Position numbers and translations under genes: made by a program. Shown here in pieces: positions 13,561 to 25,600 of a DNA stretch of 64,000 nt (positions are counted from its first letter, which is position 1; the number at the start of each line of letters is the position of its first letter). The stretch spans positions 96,723,412 to 96,787,411 of the forward strand of contig NC_088171.1 of the NCBI RefSeq assembly GCF_028769735.1. The letters run 5' to 3'. Source of the DNA: Zonotrichia leucophrys gambelii (Eukaryota > Chordata > Aves > Passeriformes > Passerellidae). The notes under the pieces are model-generated. The model was not told the DNA's origin, ran no database searches, and was given only the letters and a program-made list of their open reading frames with translations.

Positions 13561-16500
13561 CATCCAAGGATTTTCTGATGAAAATGTACTGGGAAAAGCA
13601 TGCAGTACTTGCACTTAGAGTACTGACTCCATCATTTTCTTGGCTGGAATCTGTAGAAAGTTCAGTGTATCAGTATAATTATTGCATGTAACACATTAAG
13701 AACAAAATAATATACATGTTATGAATACTTCACAGATTTATACAGTTCATATTGGATGCACCTTTATATTATTCCCAGCCAGTGAATCTGACACAGGTCA
13801 CCTTCTTCATCTCAGGCCAAATTGCTCAGTCCAACACAGTTTCTGCACCACTGCTCCCAGTTCCTCAACAGAGAGGAGCAGAAGGAGCATCAGGCAGTCA
13901 CAGCACTCCTCCAGCACTGGGATTATTTTTAGGGTTCGAAAGAAAGGTAAAATTGTCAGAGTTATAGTCAATTAAATCAATTTGTGAAGAGATTTAGGCC
14001 TATACCAGTAGTGTTCTTAGATTACAAACTTCTAAAATTGGACATCTTAGTATATACTATTAATCTATAAATTAAAACAAATTATCAGCAATGGAAGTCA
14101 ACCAGTTCTTAGGACTTCTCTAACAAATAAAGACAGATAAGGCACTTCATTAGGAGGGACCTCTGAATGACAAAGAATTATATGAAGACTAAAGGAATTG
14201 CTCCTTTTCTGTTCTGAATACACCCACGGTTTTCTGGAAAGTGACATAATATATTGGTCTTTAATTGGTGAGTAGGCAAGATACAGTGGGTAAGCTAGTG
14301 ACAATGTTTCCCAGCAGGGAATCCAAATGCCTTCATAAGCAGAATAGAAAAGAAAAGAGGACCTAATCCTGTCCAGAGAATCAGAAGTAGAATATATTGT
14401 CAGTTTGTTAAGTAACACACAAAAGCATTAGAAGCTATGTCATAATAATTTCTTGAAACTTCCTATCAGTGGACTCAGAGCTGAATTGATTTCTCTCTCT
14501 AAGATGAATTAAAGGATACAGGCCCAGAATGCTTTTGTCTTAATCTAATGTACCGATAAATGTAATAATCTAAATTACCGAGTAATTTAATTTATTAATG
14601 TGCATGTTGAGCAGAGTTGTTAGACGGCAAAAACCCTTCAGTATCTGATTCACAATTATCCAACACAAGGACTGAAGGGAATGATTCATTTGCTTTCAGA
14701 TAAATTGTAGTTTTCCCTTTCTCTACTAAAGGGTATGTCTCCACCTCATTGACTTATGTGATTTAACCAAGATTAAATGATCTGCCTACAACTATAAAAA
14801 ACATTTCTGGAGGACAGCCCAGGCCTTGCAACTCCATGGTTCCTGTTCTTATCAGAAACAAGTCTTCTGTTCCTTATCTAGATTTAGTCCAATCTCCTGA
14901 GGAGTTCAGCCTGGCGTGATGAAGTGTGTGGATAGAAGCCTCACTCTGGTGGTGCTTTAACTCAGACCACACTCACTTTCAGCTGCTCATCCAGTTGAAG
15001 ATTTTTTCATGAAAAAATTTCCAGTTCAATGACAGATTCAGATCTGCCTTTTAATTATTAATCTACCATCCAGCAGATAACATATGTACCTTCTGTAATT
15101 GCTCATTTTGTACATTAATCCTAGTGAGGCAATTTCCTCTTTGTCTCTTAGTCCATCTAGTACTTTTCATCAAGAATTCTGCTTGCAAATAGAATAGATT
15201 ATTTGCATGATTGTAGTAGACCAATATTACTGAACTATGGCAAAACACTGGTTCAGAGTCTGGGGAAAGGCTAACAAACACAAAGTTAAAGCTTTCTGAC
15301 AAAGCAATAATTACCTGTCTCTCTCCAAACAGCTATAATTAGTAGAAGCACAGCTAATAATTTTGCATCATGCTGGTGATCTTTTGTTTCAGCATTTAAA
15401 TACATACCCAAAGGCTTTCTCATCAGACAATGTGTTTGAAGAGCCCTTTCTCTTTACCCTTATTACCACAAAATGCCATAGGTTGTCATCTCTTAAAAGA
15501 ATAGCTGCATAGCAGCAATACCACACTTTTAAATAAATCAGCAAAGAAAGCTTTGCCATTTACAGCCATTATTTGGCTTCTGAGTGGATGGGTTGCATCA
15601 CTATTTTCAAATTCTTTTAAGATTTCAATAGCCATTTAGGTAGCAAGGAAAGCAAAAGAAAGAACTGTGAAAGGAAATTTGTTTCATGTAAGAATTGTTA
15701 GGGTACAAAATACAAAACATGACTAAAGTACAGCTGTGGAATCTGCAGGTAGAAAGACTCTTATTAACCACTGAAAGTGTTGTGATGTCTTACCTGTCTG
15801 CATAACAAATGCAACATGCAGGGAATGCAAATTCACCAATTGTTTTTATTTTGTGATTTCATGGAGTGAGGAGTGTAATATAGCATCAAATAAGCAAAGA
15901 AAATCTAAGATCATTCATAGAAACTTTATTTGTGGCTTTTCAGAAAAATGTGTTCCAGCAAGTAATTCCAGGAATATATTAAAAAAAGAAGTATCCATTA
16001 ACTTTGAGCAGATTTTCCAAATATGAAATACACTAATGATCCCTGCCTTCATTTTCAAGCTCATATTAAAAACTAATAAATAGCTACTTAATATTTGTGA
16101 AAAACCAATATTTTTATTCCTTTTGAAATATATACTCTTACACATGAGCTTATTAAGGACATTAGGCATAGATCCTCCCAACAGATGGAGTTCTTAAAGG
16201 CAGTAATCATTAGGAACACAACACTGTCTCGTTTTTATAAACAGTCCAATGACTCAGAAACTTATGAATATATCCTTCATCACTAAGAAAGAAGCATGAA
16301 AAAAAGATTAAAAAGTGTTTGAGTATTTTTCAATTTTAGTTTTAAATACTTTTTTAGGGAAGGTGTTTTCTTTTCCTACAACCAATATATTTTTCTTCCC
16401 TTCAAATGCCTAAGGGAGACTAAAGTGAAGAATTGACTCGGGCTGGGTATAACTGGGCTCAAGAAGGATTGTTCCAGCTTTTCTTGAGAAAGCAAGGCAC

Positions 16501-16836
16501 TCCTTAGGCAATTTCTTGGATAGCTACATTGTAGGCAGAGGGGACTTGGGTGGGGGAAACATATAACAGGGAAGTCTCAAAGAAGTGGAAGATGGAAGGC
16601 ATGGGAAATTCTAAGGAATGTCAATTTTCAGATGGATTCCTGAAGAAAGCGTGGTGAGACAATAATTAGATGGCATTTGGGAAAGGGTCACAAAACTTGG
16701 AAATATTCTGGAGGTTACTGACAGCTCCTTCTCTGTGGGGCACCACAGCCTGTGGTGGCAGATTGATATATTCCATTGTCATTCATAACCATTGTTTCAA
16801 ACGTCTCTGAAGACAAGTGGCTGAAGAATACCCACC

Positions 16837-16922
16837 CAAAAGAATGAGAGAGAGAGAAATGGGGTGAGATAGACAGAAGAGAGAGGAAAAGGGAAGAAGG
16901 AGAGGGGGTAAGATTAGAGGGG
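16837..16922 (+). repeat. Polypurine (GA-rich) tract
   Basis: About 86 bases of nearly uninterrupted purine on the plus strand, with GAGAGAGAGA, GGAAAAGGGAAG and GGAGAGGGGG blocks and a handful of pyrimidine interruptions. It is followed closely by a 15-base A run (16952-16966). Mirror-like purine tracts of this size can adopt triplex structures; nothing else here indicates function. Confidence 0.75.
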
Positions 16923-17737
16923 CTTGTGCCAACATGACCCAATATAAACCTAAAAAAAAAAAAAAAGTGGATTTTTCAGGTATGAAAGAGCCAAAAAGAA
17001 AATTGTGGAAAACTATGGGCATTTTATGATGTATGCATTATTAGATGTAGCTCAGGTGTTAGTCCTGAGGCCACCTGTGTGCTGCAATTTGACTACTGTG
17101 AAACCAAATTTAGGACAGTGTTCTGAAAGTGTGACTTCAATTTTAAAACTCAACAGGGACACAGGGTGTTATTGGTTATTGTCCTGCCTACGTGGCATGA
17201 AGTCAAGTGTACAAAATTAAAATATTTCCAGGAATCATCAGAAAACCACTGAGCACACTACAAATCCCTTGGAACTCATAGAGCTTCTAAATATAAAACC
17301 TGTAGAGAAGAGTTTGGTGTTTAACAATGGTATATATTAAAAAGGAAAAGAGGGGAAAAAAGCAAGTCACTCATATAGTTATGTATTTGAATTCTATTTT
17401 AAAGCAGGTAGATATGTTTGATGAAATTACCCCTTAAAGACTGAAATTTATAGAGTACAAGGAGTGCAAAATCTTAATAATTTTCATGGTAAGTCTTCTT
17501 GAACTGATAATGTTTACCAGAATAGCTATTTCCATCTTTACTGTACCTCTATCAGTCTTACAGTCATTTGTATCTATCTGTTCTGTAAATTAAAATTTTT
17601 CAGAACAGTTTCTGATGCATGCATATTCTTGATTGCAAGGTGACATTTGTGTAGGTATGGAAAACCCTTTTAAAAAATAAGGTGCTGGTTAAACACTGCA
17701 AAAAACACTTTTTAGGTGAGTTGAACTTTCCATATAG

Positions 17738-18788
17738 TGTAGTGGGTTGACTGGCTGGATTCCAGGAAACAACCAAATGTATTCTATCTCTTCCCTCTGC
17801 AACTGGACAGGGGAGAGAAATATAACAAAGGGTTCATGGGTTGAGGTAATGACTGAGAGAGAGCACTCACCAAATACTGTCACAGGAAAAACTTTCAAAT
17901 TAGAGATATTAATTGAATTTATTACTAACAAAAATAGTGCAGGATAATAAGAAAATTAAGCAAGATCTTAAAAACACCTTTCTCCCACCTCTCCCTCCTT
18001 ACCAGCTCTACCCCCTCCCCCAAGCGGTGCAGGGAGATGGGAATGAGAGTTGTGGGGAGTGAGAGGAATCCTTCCCCTGCTCCAACATGGGGTGTCTCCC
18101 ATGGGATATACCCACCCATGAACTTCTCCAGCTTGAGTCCATCCTATTGGCAACATTCCTCCCCAAACTGCTGCAATGTGGGTTCCCCTTCCATGGGGGC
18201 ACAGCCTGCTCCAGCGTGGGTCCCCTACAGGGTCCTGCCAGGAAACGTGTTTCAGTGTGGGCTCCTCTCTTCACAGGTCCACAGGAAACTTTCCAGGAGC
18301 CTGATCCAGAGAGGGCCTCCCACAGAGCCACAGCCCACTCCCAGGCACCCATCTGCTCCATCATGAGGCTTCTCCAGAGGGCAGATCTCTGCATCCCCAT
18401 GGACATCCAGGGAATGCAGGGGCACGGCTGCTTCACCGTGGGCTCCACCACAGGCTACAGAGGAGCCTTGGCTGAGGTGCCTGGATCACATCCTGCCCCT
18501 CCTTCCTCACTGACCCTGGTGTCTGCAGGGCTGTTCCTCCCAGGTGTTCTCACCCTGCTTTGCCCTGGCCACAATTACAGCCGCACATTAACTTTTTTCT
18601 TATTAAATATGTTATCACAGAGGTGTTATCACAATTTCTAGTTGGTCCAGCCTTGGCTAGTGGCACATCCATCTTGAAGCTGCCAGGAATTGTCTCTGTT
18701 GAGGTGGAGGAAGCTTTTGTCAGCTTCTCACAGAAGCCACCCCTGTAAAGTTCCCAGTATCAACACCTGGCCATAGAAACCTAATACA
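17738..18788 (-). mobile_element. Long solo LTR of a second avian ERV family
   Basis: This roughly 1.05-kb block is far richer in GC than its flanks. On the plus strand it opens TGTAGTGGGTTGAC and ends ...CTAATACA, giving TG...CA termini. Read on the minus strand, it has GGGTGGCTTCTGTGAGAAGC near the 5' end, a TATTTAATAAG TATA-like box near 18602-18612, then a central GC-rich part with a diverged internal repetition around GGGTCC/GGAGCAG words (about 18040-18480), and an AATAAA polyadenylation signal at 17918-17923. I associate this organisation with an abundant avian endogenous-retrovirus LTR; the family name is not certain. The 147-codon minus and 184-codon plus frames at 18008-18641 come from the internal repetition and are not genes. 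No target-site duplication was found. Confidence 0.8.
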
Positions 18789-19870
18789 GATTCAAAGTAT
18801 TTTTGCTGAAACAGCCAATTCACATTTTTATGAGAAAAAAGAAGAGATATTTCCTGTCAGACTTTATTAAGAAGTCAAAAATTAAAAATAATCTCATAGA
18901 TTTTTTTAATAACTGCCTATGTAAACACTGGAATAAAGTGTAATGTTTTCTTTGAGAGACTGAGGGTTCTCTTTCACTGTACTGCAAGTGAACTACTTTC
19001 ATGAAATACAATGATGTGGACTAGTGACATTCTTGATGTATGATTTTAGCCCTTTATTGAAATACAAGGAATTTAGAAAAAGTGATGTTGCAGATCACAA
19101 TACTTCTGTCTGAAAATCAGAGCAATGTAAGCACAGAAAGGCAGAAAACTGGGGAGGAAAAAAGAAAATTATTCTACATATGGCATTAAAGGGAAAAATT
19201 AGCAGTAGACATAGTAATTGCTGAAGGATGAAAACAATACTGTTAAACAGAAAATCAATTGCAACATTTGTACACAAAGTGACTTATATTACATCCTGTC
19301 ATTGAACCTTCAACCTAATTGGCACTCAATAGGTCTGTCCTGTCCAGTTCTCTTTTCTATTTTATTTCTGTGTTAAAAAATGACAAGTCCTAGACAGCTC
19401 ATTATCTGATATTCTAAAAAGCTTTTATTGCATAGGTCAATTTTCTAGTGTTCCCAGAGGCTCTGTGCCCATTTGAAAGAAGGGGTTTAAGCTTGAGCAA
19501 GTCAATATGAAATAAAATTTTGGTGAAGAAAATACAGACACTGATTTAAAAAGCTACAACAAATTCAGTGAAAGCTTAAGTTAATTCATCCTTCATCACT
19601 GAAAGCAGTTTTTAAATGTGCTGTACATGTGAGGTGAGTCATGTACCTAAACTCCCCATATATTACTCAGAGAGAGATAAGTGTCAGAATAGAAGTTTCT
19701 TGACTGCTATAATACCCCAGGTCAGGAAGAACTAATAAAGAGAGATTGTATCTTGACTCCCTCAGACCCTGAGTCTTCAGGCTATGCACTTCCATAAGAC
19801 CAGTGGCAGGTCACAATCGAATCTGGAATTCCTCTTAAATGAAGCAGCAGATCGTTGTTCTAAAATTTAA
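18789..19870. other. Unique AT-rich sequence
   Basis: No recognisable repeat, RNA gene or exon. The last 150 bases (19720-19870) are slightly GC-richer and lie just upstream of a polypurine tract, so they could be decayed retroviral internal sequence, but no protein-level signal is visible. Confidence 0.55.
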
Positions 19871-20330
19871 CAAGAAGAGGGGGGATGTAGAATCAGGTAC
19901 ATCTGCAGCTGGGAGAGACTCAGGGCCAGAGAAACAGACACAGTACTGGTTTAATTTTATTGGGCAAACAGCCAGAAACAGTTCTGAACAAAACAGTAAC
20001 TAAGAAGCTGTTATCTAGCAAATGTTCTATAAGCCAGATCTTTGTGGGAGCACAGGCATGAGACAATTCTGAATATTTTCTTACTGGCAAATGTGCAAAC
20101 AGGCAGAAAATTTTTTAAAGGCAGTATTTTTTAAAAACGTCCGTTCTTCCTCCCCAGAAGAAAAACTGAAATGGTTAAAACATAGTCAAGCTAGGCCTTG
20201 ACTAGATGGAAATAAATATCTGGTTTCAATATAAGGCAGCTCACCTAATTTAGCTTATCCCTCCACCTGTATTCTGTACTACCAGATAGAAAACTTTTAC
20301 TCTTCCACCTGTATCTCTTACGACTCACCC
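19871..20330 (+). mobile_element. Candidate polypurine tract plus 3' LTR of a decayed endogenous retrovirus
   Basis: AAGAAGAGGGGGGA at 19872-19885 is directly followed by TGTAGAATCAGG, the arrangement of a retroviral polypurine tract and the TG start of a 3' LTR. The next 330 bases hold a TATAAG box (20028-20033) and an AATAAA signal (20211-20216) in the correct order. The downstream end is unclear; ATCTCTTACG near 20320 is a possible terminus. No matching 5' LTR, primer-binding site or pol/env reading frame is visible in the window, so this would be the 3' remnant of an insertion. The family assignment is open. Confidence 0.4.
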
Positions 20331-20436
20331 CAGAATGTGAAGTTCTTGTTAATAGATCCCTTGGGGCAGATTAGAGTGAAATAGAGTGAATGATCAGTGT
20401 TCATAAATTCATACATCTATGTATGGTTTTTTATAG

Positions 20437-20462
20437 ACCAATTCAGTTGCAAGGAGAAGCAG
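20437..20462 (+). other. Microexon-like segment (weak)
   Basis: A 26-base segment lies between a T-rich acceptor (GGTTTTTTATAG) and a consensus-quality donor (CAG|GTAAGTAG). The length is not a multiple of three and the frame cannot be tested without neighbouring exons. The signals are visible in the sequence; exon function is only a possibility, since such pairs occur by chance in long introns. Confidence 0.12.
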
Positions 20463-21959
20463 GTAAGTAGCCATTTTGGTTATTGTGTATTGTTAAACAG
20501 TGATATAAAATCATAAAAATATCACTTAAAAATGAATAAGGGAAAATAAAGAAAATATAAAAGTAAAAAGATACATAATCACCACCATGGATCCAGAAAC
20601 AAGAATTAATTGTTGGAATTTCAATATATGTTGACATTGTCTGTTGTACTGTATCACAATGCCCTAAGCATATTAGCCAAGAAAGATTGCTTAAAGGTGA
20701 CAACTTCTTAAAGGTAACTTTCCATTCAAGAAATAAAAAAAAAAAAACTGAATAAATTGAAGGGAAAAGTTTGGGGTTTTCATACTGCTTCATGGAAATA
20801 TACTCTTTAACGTGTGAATTTCTCTCATAATTTAAAACTATCTTGAAGTTTATGGAATTAACTACCCTACCTCCAAAATATTGTTTTTAAATGATGCAGA
20901 AAAGCTTTAGGGCAAGTTTGCCTTTGCATCGATAATTATATATCTATAGATCTCACAGGATCTGGGTAGCCATTTACCTTATCTAAGAAGTAGCAGTATA
21001 CATGTATTTCTAAATTACTTGAAAATTGAATAGTGCAGAGAATATCTCACTCAGATAACATATCAGTCTGTATTACTATTAGAGCCCTACATTTGCATTT
21101 TGTAGGTATCAGGTAAATTTGTTTAGATCTATTATTAAAGCAGATGTAATGAAGGATTTACTGAATTCAAGGAACAGAAATCTATACTCAGGTTAATTGA
21201 TATTGATTTGTAACTAGCACCACATTCAACAACACTGAGATCACAAGTAGTGATAACATAAATTAGCGAAATTATTCTGTCAGATCTAATGGCAACAGAA
21301 AATGTAACATTCAATTGTCCCAGAGAACTTCTTCTACAATAAATGTATCTACTCCTAGCACAATTTTACAGTCTAGTCCATTAGTAATCACATGATTTTA
21401 GAGAAGAAAATATATCAGTGAGAGTTGTTGGAGGAGTTTTCAATCTGTACAATGGATCAAAAACAAGAACCAAAACATGGCTTCACTGGAGTGTATAAAT
21501 ACATTCAGAAGGACAAACCTGTGGGTCCTAAAAACAGATCCATCAGAGTATCATGATCAAGGAACTTGATACACTTAAACCAGAAGTAATGTGCATGTCT
21601 TTCTGGGAAGTGGGCCTAATTAAAACAAAAGACTATTCCTGGCAGTCTGTGTTCAGTATGCCAACTTTATTTTAAGAGTTTGTGCTTACTATTTGTTCTG
21701 GTGTTTTTATGTTTTTACTTCAAACAAATGAGCAAAACCATCTGATTTGAAAACACTTCTTGGAGAAAAAGGACTTGAGGTTTATGCCAAATGGCATCCA
21801 AAAAAAGAGTTTGCCAATACATAAATATCTATGTGTCTAAAATACAAGCTTTATTTGTATTGCTTTCAGCATAGCTGAAAATAAGCACCCTTAAAATATA
21901 ATTTTAGAAATTTTGTTATGTAAAACATAGAAAAAAATGTCTAAGTGAAATATATGAGT
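20463..21959. other. Unique AT-rich sequence
   Basis: No repeat or RNA gene recognised. A 116-codon minus-strand frame at 20443-20793 is very rich in Phe, Tyr, Ile and Ser and translates an AT-rich tract with an A13-type run, so it is not credible as a gene. Confidence 0.6.
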
Positions 21960-22655
21960 AGGGGCATCTTCAACTACATTGGATTACTCAGAGCCTTGTC
22001 CAACCTGACCTTGAATGTTTCCAGAGCATCCACCTCTTCTCTGTGCCCGTGTTTCATCACCCTCTCTGCAAAAATCTCTTCCTTATATTTACTCTAAATC
22101 TGCCCTCTTTATTAAAAATAAAAAAGTCCATTGTCCTGTCACTGCTAAAAGCTTGTACCCATCTTTTGTATAGGCCCCCTTTAAGTACTGGGAGGCTGCT
22201 ATAAGGTCTCCCTTCTCCAGGCTGAACAGCATCAATTTTCAGCCTTTCCTCACAGGGGAGGTGCTCCCTCCCTCTGATCTTCTCCACAACCCTCATCTGG
22301 AATTGATCCAACAGGTCCATGTCCTTTCTGCAGCAGGAATCCCAGAGCTGGATGCAGTGTTCCCAGGTGGGGTCTCACCAGAGCAGAGGGGCAGAATCTG
22401 CTCCCTCATCCTGCTGGCCACACTGCTTTGGATGCAGCCCATGCACTCTTGGCTTTCTGGGCTGCAAGTGCACATTCCTCGATGACATCCAGCTTTTCAC
22501 CCAATGGCCCTACCAAGTCCTCCTCAGCAGGGCTGCTCTCAGTCTCCATCCGCTGAACATCCATCAAATCCATATGTCTCTAATTTAGAGTGAAGGTTGT
22601 TGTGGGGGGACCATGTCAAAGGCCTTTCAGAATTCCAGAGAGAAGATTTCTTGGG
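21960..22655 (-). mobile_element. CR1 LINE fragment (antisense), missing its extreme 3' end
   Basis: Read on the minus strand this is the end of CR1 ORF2 and the 3' UTR. Diagnostic plus-strand words are ACCTCTTCTCTGTGCCCG-like 3' UTR sequence, CTATAAGGTCTCCCTTCTCC, CAACAGGTCCATGTCC, GGTGGGGTCTCACCAGAGC, GGCTTTCTGGGCTGCAAG and CATGTCAAAGGCCTTTCAG. The copy has many substitutions and frameshifts. Unusually for CR1, the terminal 60-70 bases of the 3' UTR (the TTCCAACC...ATTCTATG part) are not recognisable before 21960. It encodes nothing functional. Confidence 0.93.
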
Positions 22656-25600
22656 GGGGTGTATAATACCTTATTCATTTCACAGCATAGCAAGCTTTCA
22701 AGACTCCACAGGAATTCTTGGTGTTTAAAGAAGTATCTATTATCTAAAAGTGTTTAAATACCTGCCAGAGGACATTGTGTTGTGGTGGCCAGTCTCTGAT
22801 TTAGATTCTAACATCCTGTCCAAATGTAGTATTTATCTATTTGGCAGTTGTCTTGATCAGATATCGTCAGAATAAAGAAGAAAGCAAAAAGGAACAGAAA
22901 TTTCAATAGGATGGAAACAAAAAGAGGGATTTGGAATGCATAAAAATTTAGGTCTCTTTTAACAGTAATTTTTTTCTACAGAATTTAGCATTCTAATTAA
23001 CACTAAAAAAAAAATCAAAAAACACCAACTCATAAAATGAAAAAGAAATTCACTATTACTGCAGTTCATCCCATGCGAGGAAAATGGACAGCTATCCTAT
23101 AATAATCTTATAATAAACTGAAATAGTTAAATTAAATTCTCTGGTATCTTTCACCTTGTAGTGAATATATTCAACTGTCCTCTAGTAACCTTAATAACTT
23201 AACATTATTAGGATATTCTTGTTCACCACTATTGGACTTTGAAATTGGTTTTGGTAATCAGTAAATAGTTACATGTACAAAAGAAACCCACAGGTATTCC
23301 CATCTCTTATAAGGGAATCTAAGGAAAAAAAAATTAATTTTTAATGCGGTACAAAATAAGCCTGTTTTGGAAAAAGTGCTGCTATGGTTTAAGCATTTGT
23401 TAGCTATTCTTCAGATATACTCACTGCATCTCTTAAACAGAAGGATTTAGCTACACTAAAACAGAAGATAAACTCAAAAGCTGGTTAAGCTCAGGAAGAA
23501 ATAAAACTTTATTTTAAAATCAAATCTATTTTATAACTGTTGATTTCATTTTCCTCAAATATTTCTTCAAACACAAAACAATCATAACAAATTTCTCCAA
23601 ATCGTAAAGTAAGAAAGGACCAAGAGACATATGGAAATGCATACCAAGAGATTAATATTTAATTTTGTATTCCTTTGCCATTCAGACACAATGATCATAA
23701 GCTTATTTTAATATAAATCAGATCACACCTAAGAGAAAAATCTCTGATATTCATTATCTATTTACAGTAAAGAACACTATGCATTAATAATAAATAATTT
23801 GCAGCAGCTTAGAATAGGACCTTGCCTAACGAAGTATGGTCTCCCTACAGCCCTCAAAGGGAATAATTAGTTCTTAGTCTATCAGGATATTTCACATTTA
23901 TTTTAGCATTAAAAAAGGAAAAATATTAATGAGTGAAATTTCTTCTTTAGTAAAAATGAAGAGACGTGGATTTCTTGCATACTTGACTTCTCCTGATATT
24001 CTGTATAAAATTTATTTCTTTTCTGCACAAAGCACCAAACTCAAAGTCCCAGATATTTACATACACTATTGAGAGTCACCAATGGGATCTATATTCCTGA
24101 GATGCCTGTAGAACTGATGGAAAATCTTATATTTTAGCTACTTTTGATCATATTATATTTTACATGCAAGCTATTTCTAGTATAGAATTAATTTATTTGG
24201 TTTTCAAGATAAATTGATTAATTAGCAGATGTTCAAGTTTCAAACTAATCGCACTTCCTAAGCATCAAGAAAATTGCCCCAAGTTTACAATTAAACAGTC
24301 AAAAAGGAGAGGAGAAACCACGGGGAAAGAGGGGAGAACATAAGGCTGTCATCAACAGCTCAAAAGACTGGATAGCTCCAGAGAAAAATGATCATTTGAA
24401 ATTATCACCCTATGTTAAAAGTGCAATATATCCAGTGAGATTAGGTTTAAGTTTAAGAAGGAGAAATTATATGTTTAATTCCTCTTCCTTTGCAAATATC
24501 TTAGATTGACTACAAAGAAAACAGGGCACATCATATTGCTTTGTTAGTTAAAAACTAAGATAAACTTTTGGGAACCATAGTCTGTAACTGGATCCCATGT
24601 TGCTGGAATGTCTTTTGGTCAAAACTTTTCCAGGTCCTGGCAAATAAAGGGGATGTGTGTCTGCAAGAGTGTGGACAGAATATAAATTTTCTAAATGAGG
24701 CAGAGGGGATGCACTGCAAAACAATTGTCAGACATACCCTGACTGACAACGTGGTCCCTGCAGCACTCAAATATCCATCTCACAATCTGTGTGAAGTTCC
24801 CTGTATTATTTGTATTTCTTATTGAATGGACTGGGGAACAAAAAATCTGGGTGCCATGGTTTTATCTGTCACGGCCATGAGAGACATTCTATTCTGTAGC
24901 ACTGCCTGTGTGTCTGATGCAGGAGGATATCAGTTGTCTCTCTTTGATTGGGTATGTCCAAAAAATGGAAAATGTGGGAAGTAGACAGGCACAGATCACT
25001 TCAGATGAAAACAGAAAGATGTTTTCACAAGTTATTTTACTGGCAGAGAGGAAGACTAAAACATGGAGAGGCAGATGTGATTAGGTATAATAGCAACAGA
25101 GGTACCTGGAATAGAAAAACTAGGGATTAACCAGCAATAGGAGAGAGGGTTTTACAAAGATTTTTAGGCTCAGGATATTTTTTCAGGGTTATGATGGAAA
25201 ACTGGACAAGATATTGTGAAGTAGCCATAGATAGCTGACATTCTGTACAAATAGCAGTAGGATTTCCTCAACCTACTGAGGCATTTCAAATAAATGAACT
25301 TTTCACGCTTTAGAAAAGTTTTACATTTTTTCTAAAGCTGAAGGAGAATTTAAGTTTGTAAAGGAAAACCTAAAAAGTCAATTGAGGACTTTAAAGGATA
25401 TGAAGAGTTGTTACCCCACTTGATCTGTGGAGTACTTATAGTTTAAATTAAGTACAATGCTGCAAAATTCTGTAAAATTAAACATTGTCACTTAACAACA
25501 CAAGGTCATCAATAGGAAAAAAAAGCTTATGAAATAAAACACTGGTGGTTTCTTCCCATATGGGTAAGACACAAAGAGTGTAGTAGGTACTAACCAGTAT

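Larger units (their letters stand above)
10024..17737. other. Long unique AT-rich stretch
   Basis: I recognise no interspersed repeat. Contents of note are AT-dinucleotide-rich sequence at 13490-13560, a purine-rich tract at 16837-16922 followed by a 15-base A run, and a homeobox-motif-like AT/CpG patch near 14540-14680. The open frames are short and lack domain features. No tRNA, rRNA or supported exon was seen. Confidence 0.65.

Noticed and set aside
18008..18641. 147-codon (-) and 184-codon (+) frames
   Set aside because: They lie inside the GC-rich internally repetitive centre of an LTR and are open on both strands; no recognised domain.
20443..20793. 116-codon minus-strand frame
   Set aside because: Phe/Tyr/Ile/Ser-dominated translation of AT-rich DNA including an A run; no domain or splice context.
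22057..22588. Several 60-89 codon frames on both strands
   Set aside because: All are pieces of the antisense CR1 copy; the minus-strand ones are 3' UTR or broken ORF2 end.
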